Of a DNA stretch of 64,000 bases, positions 33,455 through 45,703 are shown piece by piece. The notes beneath the pieces were generated by a model, which saw only the letters and a list, made by a program, of their open reading frames with translations, had not been told where the DNA came from and did not search any database. A program made the translations under genes and the position numbers. This stretch comes from Dichetophora obliterata (Eukaryota; Arthropoda; Insecta; Diptera; Sciomyzidae), in assembly GCA_963920525.1 (NCBI GenBank), contig OY986436.1, positions 93,241,910 to 93,305,909 on the forward strand, read 5' to 3'. How positions within the stretch are numbered: the stretch's first letter is position 1; every line of letters starts with the position of its first letter.

Positions 33455-33549
33455 ATACTGCCATGTCTGTCAAATTCAGCTGTGTGGCGAATGGAAACAA
33501 AAGAAATGAAATAAAAAGTTTTGCTTCGTTTTGACATTTCCGGCAGTAT
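33455..33549. mobile_element. 95-bp hairpin MITE, copy 2
   Basis: Inverted copy of 1990-2084, with the same length and similar 30-50 bp flanks. It lies just upstream of the Tc1 relic. Confidence 0.6.
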
Positions 33550-33619
33550 GCTCTCATCTGGTGCATCTACCTGTATGAAACAGTAGAAAAACAGTAGAAA
33601 AACACTGAGAAAACAGTGA

Positions 33620-34306
33620 AGTGTGGAAAGTATTCGCCGTGTCTTGCGCAAACAGAACTTTCATGGCCGTTTAGCATGAAGCAAGCCATTCATTAGCTCC
33701 AAGAACAGATTATGTAGACTTAACTACGCCAAAGAACATGTGTCCAAGGCCACAGAGTACTGGAATTCGGTAATTTTTGCAGATGAATCGAAATTAAATT
33801 TATTTGGTTCATATGCTATCACACATAGCACGGTATGGCGAAAACCTAATAACAAACTCAACAATGAAAACATAAAACCAACAGTGAAACATGGCGGTAG
33901 CAGCGTCATGGTTTGGGCCTGCATGTCAGCTGCTGGTACTGGGAAGTTGTCGTTTATTAAAACAACAACGGAAAAATTTTAGTACCTACAGATCCTGAAG
34001 AATAATTTGTTGCAGTGCGCAGAGAATCTGGGTATAAAATCAGATTTCCGATTTTAACGAGGATAACGATCCAAAGCACAAGCGGTGTTGTGCAAACCTG
34101 GCTAATATACAACTGCCCACATTTGATGATGCCCCCAGTACATTCGCCAGACCTTAATAATATTGAAAATTTGTAGTCTATATTGGAAAATAACATCTGG
34201 AAACACAAAATTAAAAAAAAAAACGACCTAAAAGAGACAGAGAAAACGGAGTGGGCGAATATTACGCCTACTATCACTCAAAAATTAGTCAGATCTAAAT
34301 ATTAAA
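33620..34306 (+). pseudogene. Tc1-like transposase, broken
   Basis: DDE transposase that would cut and join transposon ends. The sense strand encodes [20 protein letters not shown], then [10 protein letters not shown] with the first catalytic Asp (33777-33806), [19 protein letters not shown] (33889-33945), EDNDPKH with the second Asp (about 34060-34080), and LNNIENL with the catalytic Glu (about 34155-34175). It closes with ITQKLVRSKY and a stop at 34306. All three catalytic residues survive, but a stop after EKF (33980) and frameshifts near 34045 inactivate it. The N-terminal DNA-binding region is largely missing. No terminal repeats found. Confidence 0.85.
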
Positions 34307-35632
34307 AGTGTCAGATATCATTAATTAATATGAAAAATTTTAAATAACAAGTGACTGCATAAAATAAGTTGCGAGATGAAATTAAGCAGTTTTTCTGTTT
34401 TCTTAATTTTAAGACAACTAAATATAGATTTTTAAGAATAAATGAAGTTAATTTTTAAAACTGTACTTCTTGTTCTCTTAAATGATATTATATTCTTTTT
34501 TCTATTTCTGTCAGTTTCGTTGTTATAAAGCCCTAAAGTTGAAACCATGCACTTCAAACATTGAGCCACTGTATATGATTACCGAAAACGTGTCGTAACA
34601 TAGAATGTTAAATATAAATTTCTATGTTACGTGACATTTTTCTAGGTATAAGCTTGCCACTTGTGTAATATTTTTACTTTTCTTTAATTTCATGTTGATT
34701 TGCAACCAATGACGTTGAAATAACTCAAATTTAATAGCAAATCTTCCTTCATATCTATTTGATTTTTTAGGAGTTAGCAAGTGATTTACTTTGCATTTTG
34801 TGTTTTTGCTATGGTTGCATTATATTTTGTAATGCTAACCTATTATATGTTTTGTCAAGTATGCATAAATAGAAAATAATACTTTTTTAGAATTTTTGAA
34901 AACTTTTGAAAAAAATTATTTTGTTCATAAAACTAATATGTTTAGAAATAAGGATTGCTGAATATTGCTGAATTATTTTGTTAAGATGAATTTGCATATT
35001 AGTTGAACAAAATCCTTTTTAAAAAATGTATTATTAATATCATTTTTTTTCCCCGTTTCTTAATAAAAGTTTTTTCAGCATAAAGAACAATTTTAATAAG
35101 TATTATTTCAATAACTTTTGAATATTAGTACTAGGATGTGACAGATGTAATTTTGCGGATGCGGATTGTGATCTGTAAAGAACCTTTCTTGGGGATGTGG
35201 ATGTATTAATTTAAATTAGAAATATATTTTTTACAATTCTTAACATTTATTTTTTGAAGTAAAAATCTGTTTAAGGTATAAAATAAAAAACGAAACAATA
35301 TTTATAAATTGGACTATATGTTGGAGCCATAACATACTTGATACAAAAACAAAACTTTGAACAGACTTGGCTACAAAGCAGTAATTGATTATTTTAATCT
35401 TAAAACGGGGTTGCAATACAATTGTACTTACGCACACGAAATTTAGCACAAAGTGCCTATTTTTAATGTACCTTTTTGTGTTGATAATAAAAAAAATTCT
35501 TACTAATGTCAAAATAATACTTATATATGTTTTATTAAATTTAAAAACTTTTTGAGAGAACATATTTTATCAAATGTTCATATAAAAAGTCGAAAGTCTT
35601 TAACTAAAAGTCATAGCTAATTAACTATAATT
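34307..35632. other. AT-rich stretch; one small hairpin
   Basis: At 34592-34638 GTGTCGTAACATAGAA faces TTCTATGTTACGTGACA, a short inverted repeat. The remainder is AT-rich without recognisable genes. The 107-codon minus-strand ORF at 35240-35563 has no family motif and is low complexity. Confidence 0.5.
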
Positions 35633-36175
35633 AGCTATAAAACGCGTAAACTTCATTTTCGGTCGTAGAATTTAGTGGCATACTCAGTTTTTCCAATTCA
35701 GTTAAAAATGTCGAGATATAAAGATTTTTGATATTTGACCTTCATTTGACCTTTATTTAAAACATTTTGTAGTTTTTTAACAATTAATTTTTATTTTCTT
35801 TATAAAAAATAACTCCAACGTGAAAATCGAGCTAGCCTTGTTGAATCCATGCTTTTTCAATAGATAAGTTTTTTTTTGCTTTTTCCTCCATTTTCGTCAA
35901 ATTCGAATGTTGAACGTAAAAACTTGAAAAAAAAATCTTATAATATGTAACTCAAGTAAGTGTTTTTATTTCACAAGTAGATTAAATTCTGAAAGTTTAA
36001 GCAAAATCGGAAGTGCTCAAAATTTCTGGTCTAAAAGTGCCTAAATCTGAATCGCTAATATCTCGAGATTTTGATCTGATTGGGAAAACTAAGTATACCA
36101 CTAAGTTCTTCTAAGACCAACAAAGAAGTTAAGTGTCTCGGCATTTTCATGTGTCTTTTTGACGTCCCTACAGTA
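35633..36175 (+). repeat. Hairpin-ended repeat, copy 1
   Basis: Direct repeat of 36764-37254. Shared order: TTTTCGGTCGTAGAATTTAG, ATCGAGCTAGCCTT, AAGTAGATTAA, and the end GTGTCTTTTTGACGTCCCTA. The ends are also inverted with respect to each other (CTCGGCATTTTC against the start), so each copy is a MITE-like hairpin. Confidence 0.6.
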
Positions 36176-36763
36176 TAGTTGAATATATATGATTGTAAAT
36201 ATAGGGTAGAAGCAAGGGCGAAGAAGGATGAAAATTAGGGGGGAAAGACCTTACACAATTTGTTTACCATATCTTTAATTCATGCATTTTATGAGTCAAT
36301 GCAAATAGTTCAAAATAAATGTATGGTGTCATATAACCTGATATTTTTATATATAATCGAGCTAAATAGAAAAAATATTTTCAACTAATGTATATCAAAC
36401 AAACGCAACACATGAGAGCAAAAAAGCTACATTTATTGAATTCAGACTGAATTAATTTTAAAATATGTTATCGATTAAAAATTTACTTAAAAAAATAAAC
36501 AAAAATTCACAAAAACTTAAACTAAGGAAAACTCAACAAAATAATAAAAGAAAAATAAAGTAAAGTAATAACACGAGAATAAAGGTAACAAAACACAAGC
36601 TACGAAATACCAAGCACATTGCTCCAACTCACAATTTGCTACGGCTCACGTACCGAGAAAACGGAAGTGAAAACAAACGGAATTAAACCAATACAAACGG
36701 TATTAAAGAGGGTTATTTTCATTTTTATACAAAAATTAAAAGTAATAGAAAAATGTTTATATT
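36176..36763. other. No gene seen between the two hairpin repeats
   Basis: AT-rich spacer. No coding motif or repeat assigned. Confidence 0.4.
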
Positions 36764-37254
36764 AACGAGACACGTAAGCTTTATTTTCGATCGTGGCAAA
36801 ATCAGTTTTTGCAAATCAGATCAAAATTCATTTGTTGGTCAACGTTTAAAAACTTTTTATAGTTTTTTAACAATTATTTTTTTCAAAACCACCTCAAAAG
36901 TTAAAATCGAGTTAGCCTTAATTAATCTATGATTTTTCAAAAGTTAAGTGATTTCGCTTTTTCTTCCATTTTGGTTAAATTTGAATATTGAATGCAAAAA
37001 ATTTAAAAAAAATCTTAAAATTTTTTACTCATATTAGTGTTTTTATATCATAAGTAGATTAACTTCTGAAAGCTTAAGCCAAAAATAAAGAAAATATAGC
37101 TAAAAATGGGTCTAAAAGTGACTAAATTTCAATCGGAAATGCCTCGAAATTTTGATCTGATTTTGAAAAACTGAGTATGTCACTAAATTCTACGACCAAA
37201 AAATAAGTTCACGTCTCTCGGCGTTTTCGTGTGTCTTTTTGACTTCCCTACAGT
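36764..37254 (+). repeat. Hairpin-ended repeat, copy 2
   Basis: Direct partner of 35633-36175, with matching ends and internal phrases but many base changes. Its end GTGTCTTTTTGACTTCCCTA is followed by CAGTGTT. Confidence 0.6.
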
Positions 37255-37429
37255 GTTATCAAAAGTACTCAATATACCCATATCCAACTACCCAAGTCGG
37301 TGTGAATACCCCTATTGATATGAAGTGGAGTGTCAAGAAGCTCCGAAATGTGACAACCACAAAAATATTTTAAAAAGTAATTGAAAAAATATGTGGGGCT
37401 TTTTGTAATAAACGATAAGTATATTTGTA

Positions 37430-37735
37430 TTGCGCAAATCCGGTAATGGTAATAGCTTTTGTTATAGAAATATTCGCTAAAATGTGAACCAATCTTTCTT
37501 TTGTTAAATTTCTAGAGTTCGTTCCCATTCACTCTCTCTTATTTCTCTTGATCTTACATTTTTTATTCATACGGCGATTTTTCTATGCAAAAACAAAACT
37601 TTCAAATTAGACAATGTGAAATATTATGCAGTTTTGATATATAATTCAAAATATCGAATTATATTACATCAAAAATATTATTATAATGAGGCAATAAATA
37701 ACTACGGCTAAGAAGTTGGTCACGAAAAGTGGCCT
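37430..37735. repeat. Diverged repeat shared with 40890-41215
   Basis: Common phrases in order: CACTCTCTCTTATTTCTCTT, GATTTTTCTATGCAAAA(A), TTAAATTAGA-like, and near the end GTTGGTCACGAAAAGTGGCC against ATTGGCCAGGAAAACT. Function unknown. Confidence 0.45.
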
Positions 37736-37890
37736 GTGAGTGAAATCCAAGTTTCAGTTTATCTTTAGTTGAATTTAAAATAAACATTTGGACTGCGGGA
37801 AAAATTACTCGGTCGATACATTTTAACCTTTTTTTTACACATACACTTTTGAAATGACTTAGATAGTGTAGGTCGTAGGTCTGGTCGAGC

Positions 37891-38370
37891 GTAACACAAA
37901 ACGGGGCAAAAAAGTTGTCACCACCTTAAAAATGTTGACTTACCGTAAAAAACCAGGTACTCAGTCAATTATAAGCCAATTCAAGATTTTTTGATAGTTT
38001 AAGTTTGGTTAAACAAAGATCTTTCCAACATTATACAATACATTGTGGAATTTGTATATTTTCTACGTGTAAATTATCAAGTAAATGTTAAGTTTTTGTT
38101 ATTTTTTCCAACTTATTAATCTTTGCTGATGTATTTTTGACACAGTTTCTTCAAAAAGCACATTTTTTTTACTAGTAAATTGAGTGTTTGTTATTTGAAA
38201 TAGAAGTAAAAAATTGAAATCTTTGTGTTAACTTGATAAATACACGCAGTTAATACATAAATTCCACAAAGTTTTGGATATCGTTTAAAAGGTTTGTATA
38301 TTGTCTTCTGAAACTGGCATAAAATCTTGAATCAATAGATAACTTTTATGCGCTGTTTCGTGTTGAAACC
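37891..38370. mobile_element. 480-bp MITE with long hairpin arms
   Basis: AACACAAAACGGGGCAAAAA, CAAGATTTT, CATTGTGGAATTT and TTATCAAGT on the left appear in inverse order as complements on the right, ending GCGCTGTTTCGTGTTGAAAC. The arms are about 200 bp and imperfect, making nearly the whole element self-complementary. Confidence 0.62.
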
Positions 38371-39454
38371 TACACTAGCTCATTTCAACAGTGTAAAATG
38401 GCGATAGAAACGTTTTATGTTAAGATATCAAAAGAAGAAAAAAAAATATAATCAACATTCAAACTATTGGTGTTTTCACACATTCTTACGAAATTTAACC
38501 TAATTTGAAGAGATTAAACCAACATGCGGGTTATGCCTTTGGCTAAGAGTCTGAGCTAAGAGTCGTTTATCAAATCCCGCAATAATGTTTTTTCTTAATA
38601 ACTACATAATTAACAATTTTTTATTAAGCTTAACTTACACGCTAACTCTTTGTGTTTCTTTTTAATCAATTAATTTTTAATCAAATATTAGTATTTTTTT
38701 TAATGGAAGACATTTTTATACAAGTTTAAGACACAGAAAATATTTATACATGTATATGTTTTAAGTTTTAAAAATACAATACGAAAAGAAATAAAGTCAA
38801 TTGTCAAAACATTATAATAAGTTAAAAAAATAAATCAACATCAAGACAAGTTCACAGAGGATATGTTTAGTTCTTATTCTCATCAAATTTTATACTAATT
38901 TTACCAAAGTTTTCAGTTGCTCAGATATTCAAAAAGTGTCTCAAACGAAAGTAGCAATTATGTTATTGTTTTTATTCTATTTTATTTTTTCTGTAGTAGT
39001 ATTTAAACAATATTATTTCAATATAAACATTTAGTGTTTCTTTTTATTTCTCTGATACTAAATACATATTATATAAAATAAATTTAATATATCTTTTTTT
39101 TTCTTTGAAATTTGTTTATTTTTCTTTGTTGTTGATTTTATATATGTATATTGCTATTCGAATTTCATTTCTTGTTTTTTTTTTGTATATTCGGTTGTAT
39201 TTCGTTCAAGTTTTGAGATTTGTTTTAGTGGTTGTTGTTTGCTTCTATTTTTAGATATTTGGTAATTTTTTTTTCTTTTTAAATAATTTCGGCTGTTGTC
39301 TTTGATATGAATTTCAGTTAATTCTTAAGTCTTTTTATAGCTTCAAAGCTTAAATATAAATATATATATAAAAAAAAAATAATAAAAGCTTCAGTGACGA
39401 TATGCAGGGTATACAATTTCATTATTTCAAATTGTTTCACGTCATAAGCACGCA
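38371..39454. other. AT-rich stretch, no gene seen
   Basis: Poly-T and poly-A rich DNA. Nothing recognised. Confidence 0.45.
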
Positions 39455-40088
39455 CACGGATAAAACTGTTTTTTAATTTTGTATGGAGATTAAGAAAACT
39501 TGAGCATGATTCTAACGTATTTCAAAATGTTGCTTAATTTTAGCAGAAATTAATCAAAATTTAGCTTTATAGTCTTCATTGCTTGCAAATATTTGCTAAG
39601 TTATTATAAACTCAAATAGCAAATTTTTACTAAACTCAAGCAAGTATTTGCTAAGTTATTATAAGCTCAAATATAAAATTTTTACTAAACTCAAGCAAAT
39701 ATTTGCTAAGTTATGATAAACTCAATTTGCAAATTTTTACTAAATTCAAGCAAATTTCTTTCAAACACACGAGCACACGTTTATTCTTAATGAAGAAAGT
39801 TAGACGGTGATTAGTTAACAACTGCGATGGTCGAATGGATAAGCCCATGCACTAACACTCACGCGGCTGAGGTTCAAGTCTCCAGATCCTGGTAATTTTT
39901 GAAATTAATTTAATGTTAATAATTATTTAACTTCAATAATATGCTTATAATAAGTTATAATAAAAATGAATACCAAATTTTGATTAGTTTTTGCTGAAGT
40001 CTAGCATAATTTTGAAGTGCGCAATTTTTGATTCAAGCGCAAGTTTTGCTTAACCATAATACAAATTTAGCAAAAAGTTTTGTCCGTG
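39455..40088 (+). mobile_element. MITE with CACGGA ends and tRNA-like core, copy 1
   Basis: The terminal repeat starts CACGGAYAAAAC and is similar for about 150 bp (GCTTAA, AACTTG, CTTCAAAATTATGCT and ATCAAAATTT blocks in both arms). CA flanks both sides. Inside are three 58-bp direct repeats (39583-39757) containing TATTTGCTAAGTTATTATAA and a tRNA-like block at 39826-39890. Copy 2 at 41375-42089 is inverted. Confidence 0.78.
39826..39890 (+). repeat. tRNA-like block inside the CACGGA MITE, copy 1
   Basis: A-box-like TGGTCGAATGGATAAG and B-box-like GGTTCAAGTCTCC are in tRNA spacing. CACTCACGCGGC lies between them. Similar to tRNA-Arg/Leu-type heads but without a paired acceptor stem. Confidence 0.6.
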
Positions 40089-40090
40089 CA

Positions 40091-40855
40091 AAAATGGCAC
40101 TTCTGGTTAAACTGCATTCTGAGATATTCGCGTTTTAAGTTTTTGATGTGTGATAACTTTTTGTTGTTGTAGTATACAATAAAAGGTTTTAACATTTTTT
40201 ACTACTCATATATTGTCATTCCAATGTGTATATTTTAAAAATCTGTTTTCCATATTACTGTTCAAAATCTGTAAAAAAAGTCAACGGGAGATGTGCACTT
40301 CTTGCATAAAACAAAGAAGTTAAAGGAAAAATTTAACGTTTTTATTTCACAAAAACATTTTTTATTAAAATAATGAGATTTTTTATTCCAAAGTGGTTTT
40401 TGTTACCAAGGGTAGTATATTTTCGTATTTCAAAAGCATTATGAAGCAATGACATTTCTTAAGAATTGTTTTTTATTTGATCATTTTAGGCATTGCTATA
40501 ATAAAATGAAAACTTTTTCTAGCCATAAAAAATAAGTTTTATATTTGCTTGGAAAAATAAGTCCAAGCAAAGAACAAAACAAAATTTGCACTGAATTGCA
40601 CTGAATAAACAAAATACCGCTTTTTTCATATTGTTACTTTTATCGTTCCATGCAAGATGGCCACATACAGAGTTGCACATTTTTTGCTGTTAAAAAGTCT
40701 GTTAGAGATATCAACACAATATTTTGAGGGGACATAAAGGAGGAACTGTTCTTTCTACAGAGCCGTTTTATGCAAAAATGGCACATTTCTTTATGTGCCC
40801 TTATTGCATCTACCTCCCCAATTGCTTGATTCAATTCAAGAAGTATGTAATGTAA
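40091..40855. other. No gene seen
   Basis: AT-rich. ORFs here lack any family signature. Confidence 0.45.
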
Positions 40856-40889
40856 ATGAGGCTAATTAATTTTGTAAAATTTTCAAAAG

Positions 40890-41215
40890 ATGTATGGCAA
40901 ATTTTGATACCTTTTAAATACCCTGTTACAAAAATAATTAAAAATGCTTACAAAAATTTTGAACATTTACCTTTTGGACATTTTAATTACCTTGCAATTT
41001 TTCACTCTCTCTCTCTCTCTCTCTCTTATTTCTCTTATTGATCATACATATACATGCGTTCCGAGATTTTTCCATGAAAAACCAAATCTTTTAAATTAGA
41101 TATGAAGTTATGGTATGTATGAAAAATTTCGAAAAAAATTATATGAAACATATTGTTACAATAAAAAGATAAATCACTGCAGTTAGGAAATTGGCCAGGA
41201 AAACTACCCATTTTA
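40890..41215. repeat. Diverged partner of 37430-37735, with a CT microsatellite
   Basis: Contains (CT)n at about 41002-41025, where the partner has only CACTCTCTC. The rest aligns in order with 37430-37735. Confidence 0.45.
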
Positions 41216-41374
41216 GCCACCTTGTTTAGAAAATTTTTTAAGTCCTGATCGAGTTCTCATGTTTCGATTTTATTATAAAAACCACATAAGTTTGTACATC
41301 GGTTTTTACATGAACAAGAAATGTTTTCGGGAAGTAGAGGATTCAATATATGCTGATAAAAACAATTATTTCTA

Positions 41375-42089
41375 CACGGAGGAAACTGTTTGCTAAATTT
41401 GTGTTGTGGTTAAGCAAAACTTGCACTTGCATCTCAGCCACTTCAAAATTATGCTAGATTTCAGCAAATACTAATCAAAATTTAGTATTCCTTTCAAATT
41501 TAATTCAAAGAAAATTTATATTTAATTCAATCAAATATTTGATAAGTTATTATATATTGGTATAGCAAATTTTGATTCGTTTTTGCTGAAATATAGCATA
41601 TTTTTTAAGTGAAATAATTAAAAACATTACAGTAAATTGAAAAATTTCCATTATCCGGAGACTTGAACCTCGGCCGCGTGAGTGCATGGACTTATCTATT
41701 CGACCATTGCAGTTGTTAACTAATCGTCGCCTAGTTTTCTTCATTAAGAATTAACGTGTGCTCGTGTGTTTGCTTGAATTTAGTAAAAATTTGCTATTTG
41801 AGTTTATAACTTAGCAAATATTTGCTTGAGCTTATTAAAAATTTGCTATTTGAACTTATAATTACTTAGCAAATATATGTTTGAGTTTAGTATAAATTTT
41901 CTATCAGTTTATAAGAACTTTGGAAATATTTTCTTGAATTTAATATAATTTAACTTTTTCCTAAATAAATGAGGAGTGATTTCAATTTAGCAATCTTTTT
42001 CTTAAGTCACACCGTGATTGAGCAAAGTTTTGCAGATTTGCTTTTAAGCAAGATATTTGCTTGATATGAGCAAAATAATTATCTCCGTG
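41375..42089 (-). mobile_element. MITE with CACGGA ends and tRNA-like core, copy 2
   Basis: CACGGAGGAAACTGTTTGC at the left and its imperfect complement ending TCCGTG at the right. TA flanks both sides (41373-41374 and 42090-42091). It carries the same direct-repeat block and tRNA-like core on the opposite strand (41640-41708). Length is 715 bp against 634 in copy 1, the difference lying mainly in the repeat block. Confidence 0.8.
41640..41708 (-). repeat. tRNA-like block inside the CACGGA MITE, copy 2
   Basis: On the minus strand: TGGTCGAATAGATAAG, then CACTCACGCGGCCGAGG and GGTTCAAGTCTCCGG. These keep the A-box and B-box positions seen in copy 1. Confidence 0.6.
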
Positions 42090-42091
42090 TA

Positions 42092-42541
42092 TTAAAGGAT
42101 TATAACAATTATTAAAAAAAATATGTAAAGGTGAAAGCGGGTAAGCGTAGTACGTAATTTTATGCATGTGACGGTCCTAGTTTTTAAGCAAAATATCTCA
42201 TATGACGACGTCTGTCTTAGAAAACAGCGCATAAGCTTGCAGGTACACAAGCGATCTCTAGGAAAAATATACATAGTTAATAGATAGCCTTTCAGGTGCA
42301 TACATTTTGCAAAAGTATTTTGGATTCTCCTGGCTAGGGCAGATTCTTAAAGTGGCATTCTATAAACACAGGTAGACTGAAAAAAAAAATCAAGAAATTG
42401 CAAAAACTGAATGCACTAAAAGTGTGATTTTGGAGGGTATTTTTTCAGTAGTTTCAAGTCGATGTTGTGTTAATACATGTAGTTGTGTTAATACATTAAA
42501 CATTTCATATTTTGTGTCAATAAAGTATCTGGTATATGTCC
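42092..42541. other. No gene seen
   Basis: No recognisable structure. It contains a short direct repeat GTGTTAATACAT (42467-42500). Confidence 0.4.
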
Positions 42542-42971
42542 AGTGCCCGTGTCGGTTAATGTCCGACCTCTGCACCGAAAGAAGTGCTAGTTCTGGAACA
42601 CCTTGGGCAGGCAAAATGTACGAACGCAGACCGATTCGGGCACTCGTCAGTTTATTGTGTGCGAATATAGTCGCTCGTTTTTGAGCAATTTATTGACATA
42701 ATACAGACTTACTAGGGCTCTATTTTAGGTGACTTTCGAGGTACTTGTTGGATGTGTTTCGGGGCCATTATAGTTTAGACTCGGACGAGTTTCGATACAT
42801 ATCAGGTACTTTGACACGATATATAAATTTTGTTCTCGGGTCCACTTCGCAAAAACTTCGCAGTGTTTCGTTACTAATCATAAAATTGAGTCCGATACTC
42901 TGGACTTTTGTGCCTGAGTAGTTTGGTACGGATACAAATTGTTTCTCGGGTACGCTGGCTCCACGGGCATT
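42542..42971. mobile_element. Possible 430-bp element with TGCCCGTG ends
   Basis: CAGTGCCCGTG at the left and CACGGGCATTG at the right make a short inverted repeat. The interior is richer in CG (TTCGGG, CTCGGGT words) than its surroundings. No duplication assigned. Confidence 0.35.
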
Positions 42972-43706
42972 GGCAATATTTATTTCATCAATAACAACAA
43001 TAATCGTATCACGGCAAAAGTCAACAAAATGTAATCCAAATTACATATAATCGTTAACTTTTATAACCTGGTAAAACTGCTTTCTGACAAGTACTCACGT
43101 TAGGAGTATTTTAGTTACGTAAGCAACATAATTGTGGACGACGACGCAAGGAAAAAATACATCAAGCCAATTTTGTCCGATCTCGTCGGGAAACGAACGA
43201 GGCTCAAGACGAAGGCTACGTTTTACATAAGGATGCGATTAACCTTAAATAATTTTTAACATAGTTCAAAGCATTAAAAAAAATAAAGAAAAACACCGAA
43301 GTTAAGATTTCGATAGAATATGTTTAATACATTTTAGTAACTTTTGATGATCTCGAATCGGAATGGTTATCGAATAGAGGCCTTTTCCTTGTTTTGTCTG
43401 CAGTACATTTAAACTTCACTTTTGACAGGAAGTTAAGGAAAGTTTTAGGCGAACAATTTTTTGAAAATAATTTTTTTTTTATTGATTAGTGTTGAACAAC
43501 TATTCAAGAATATGTAAAAATTGAAATCAATCCGCTTATGATACAGATTCTACAGTGCTTAAAATTCGGTGTGCCAGAGTAACTTTAAGCGTGGTTTTCT
43601 TAAAACATACTTTTTCAAAACGGGCCACACTACTGCAAACAACCTAATCGACTGATATATTTTTTTTAAGCTGTTTGTATTTTTAATACAAACAAATATA
43701 TACATA
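42972..43706. other. No gene seen
   Basis: Mixed AT-rich sequence to the left border of the pogo-like element. Confidence 0.4.
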
Positions 43707-43720
43707 TAGGAGATAGGGGG

Positions 43721-43748
43721 CTAGTGTGGACTAGGGGCTAGTGTGGAC
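43721..43748 (+). promoter_or_regulatory. Left subterminal repeats, likely transposase sites
   Basis: Two copies of GGGGCTAGTGTGGAC in tandem (43717-43731 and 43734-43748). The right end has four related words (about 54807, 54836, 54857 inverted, 55032). Such repeats are typical transposase-binding sites. Binding itself is inferred. Confidence 0.6.
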
Positions 43749-44366
43749 AAATTGAAATTCTCGCGGCGTTTTGAATATTTTGTTTTTGTTTAATTTTTTT
43801 AAAGTTGATATTTGCACTCTTCATCACCAAAAAAATTCATTCGTTGAAATTTCATCGTTGCATGTTAACGGGAACGAACGTGTTTTGCTCAGCAAAAAGA
43901 AATTTTTTTGTTTTTAAATAATTAAAGTGATACCAAAGAGTATAAATGAGTAGAAGAGGTCCAGCCACTCAATGTTAAATTTTTCTCCTTAATCTCGGTG
44001 AGGTGCGCAAGAGATGTCCTAAAATTGAAGCGCAGCTGCAGCGGCAGAGCGATGTCGCTTTGCAGCCAATTTCGAAAATCTCTTTTAGGACTAGAGAGAT
44101 TTCGAATTAGAAATTAAAATGTGTGCGCACAAGCGAGCTAGAAATATATTGCCTTGCTGGTTTCTTGCTTCCTTTTATGATCCCAATAGAATCGATTCAA
44201 GGTCTTATTATAGAAAAAAAAATGTTTGTTTACATTTTGTTTTCTATATTTTTAATAACTTCGCCTGTGTGCACAAGGGAGCAAAAAGATTGGTTTTTTT
44301 TAATGGCCTTGCCTGTTTCTTCCTATTTGAATATAAATCGCATTGTTGTCATTCTTATTACATTTG

Positions 44367-44441
44367 GCTACATTTGGTAAATTGCAAGATTTATGAAAGA
44401 AATGAAGCAAAGCAGATTTCTTGCAATTTACCAAATGTAGC
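44367..44441. repeat. 75-bp hairpin in left arm
   Basis: Perfect 23-bp arms starting GCTACATTTGGTAAATTGC with a 29-nt loop. The mirror copy in the right arm is at 49176-49250. It may be another minimal transposon-end pair like the one at 30453. Confidence 0.7.
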
Positions 44442-44547
44442 AAGTGTCAATGCGTTGCCAAATTTATTTCTTCTTAATAGCTGGAAATTTTTGTTCTGAT
44501 TTTTTTGTAGCTAGGTATATTTTGATTTTCATATTTTGATTTTCAGA

Positions 44548-44597
44548 TATTTCATTAGCCGAATAGAATACGGATTTCTGATTCGGCTAATGAAATA
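44548..44597. repeat. 50-bp hairpin in left arm
   Basis: 17-bp arms TATTTCATTAGCCGAAT and complement around a 16-nt loop. Mirror copy at about 49020-49069. No target duplication evident. Confidence 0.7.
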
Positions 44598-45084
44598 ATT
44601 ATTGCTTAGTAATGACTTCAACAAATGTTTGTTCATTAACAGAACAAAAGAATGCCCTTTACAAATTTTTCCTATTATTTATTTAGAATATACCTATTAG
44701 AAAATTTAAATTAAATTAAATTTATATTAAGTGTTGTCCATATTTTTATATTTATTTTAAAAATTATACAAACCAACACCAAATATATTTCTCTCAAATC
44801 TGAAAAGGAGAACGGAAATTGATTGCAAAGTATTTCTTTAGATAACTTTATATATTTTGCGTTATTCAAATTATTATATTAATTAAAAAAATAATTATAT
44901 ACAAACCACCACCAAAAATATATCTTCCAAACCAGATAAGAAGAGATAATAAAAGATCTGAAAAAAATAATTATATACAAAGCACCACCAAAAATATATC
45001 TTCCAAACCAGACAAGAACGTAGCAGATGCAGTTGCTGATGCATTAAGGTTTTTAGGTAATTAAAATAAAATTCCAAATAAATT

Positions 45085-45320
45085 TCAATGTTAATCTTAT
45101 TATTTAATATAATACTTACAAACTATATGGCTAATTATATAATATAATAACGTACAAACTAAAATGAATTCTTATTATATAATATAATACATTAAGAACT
45201 AAACGAAAATCTTATTATATAATATAATATGTTACAAACTAAATGAAAATCTTATTATGTAATATAATATGTTACAAACTAAATGAAAATCTTATTATTT
45301 AATATAATAACTTACAAACT
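45085..45320. repeat. Minisatellite, about 42-bp unit (left arm)
   Basis: About five units with TTATTATATAATATAATA followed by a variant of GTTACAAACTAAATGAAAA. Mirrored in the right arm at about 48297-48532. Confidence 0.7.
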
Positions 45321-45703
45321 AACTGAAGCGGCAAACATTTTAATTTAATTTCATCGTATGTAAATAATCCTAAGCTAACAACTTAACCTAATAATATTTA
45401 CAAAATATTTACAAAAAATTACAATATTTACAAAGTATTTACAATTTGCAAAATTTACAAAATATTTACAGAATTTACAAAATTGAACCAAATTGAATAG
45501 AATTTTACATTGATTACAATATTTAGGAATTATTTACAATATTTACAAAACTAAACAAATTTTTATTAAATATTAATACAATATTAATATTTACAATATT
45601 TACAAAAAGCTTCTGTTGGTCAAGAGAGATTTGTTTTGATAAAAATTAACTAAAAGATAAAACCAAAAAGAGAAGATAGAAAATTTTGAAAAGTTTTAAT
45701 ATG

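Noticed and set aside
33246..33651. Overlapping ORFs of 106 and 120 codons on the minus strand
   Set aside because: They translate the 95-bp MITE and its flanks. The same peptide words appear at 1934-2211 because of the repeat.
39583..39757. CRISPR or satellite array
   Set aside because: Only three imperfect 58-bp direct repeats without unique spacers, within a MITE.
44119..44499. 126-codon ORF, present identically in both palindrome arms
   Set aside because: No domain or motif, low-complexity composition, and its duplication is explained by the palindrome. An overlapping 85-codon ORF in another frame is equally open.
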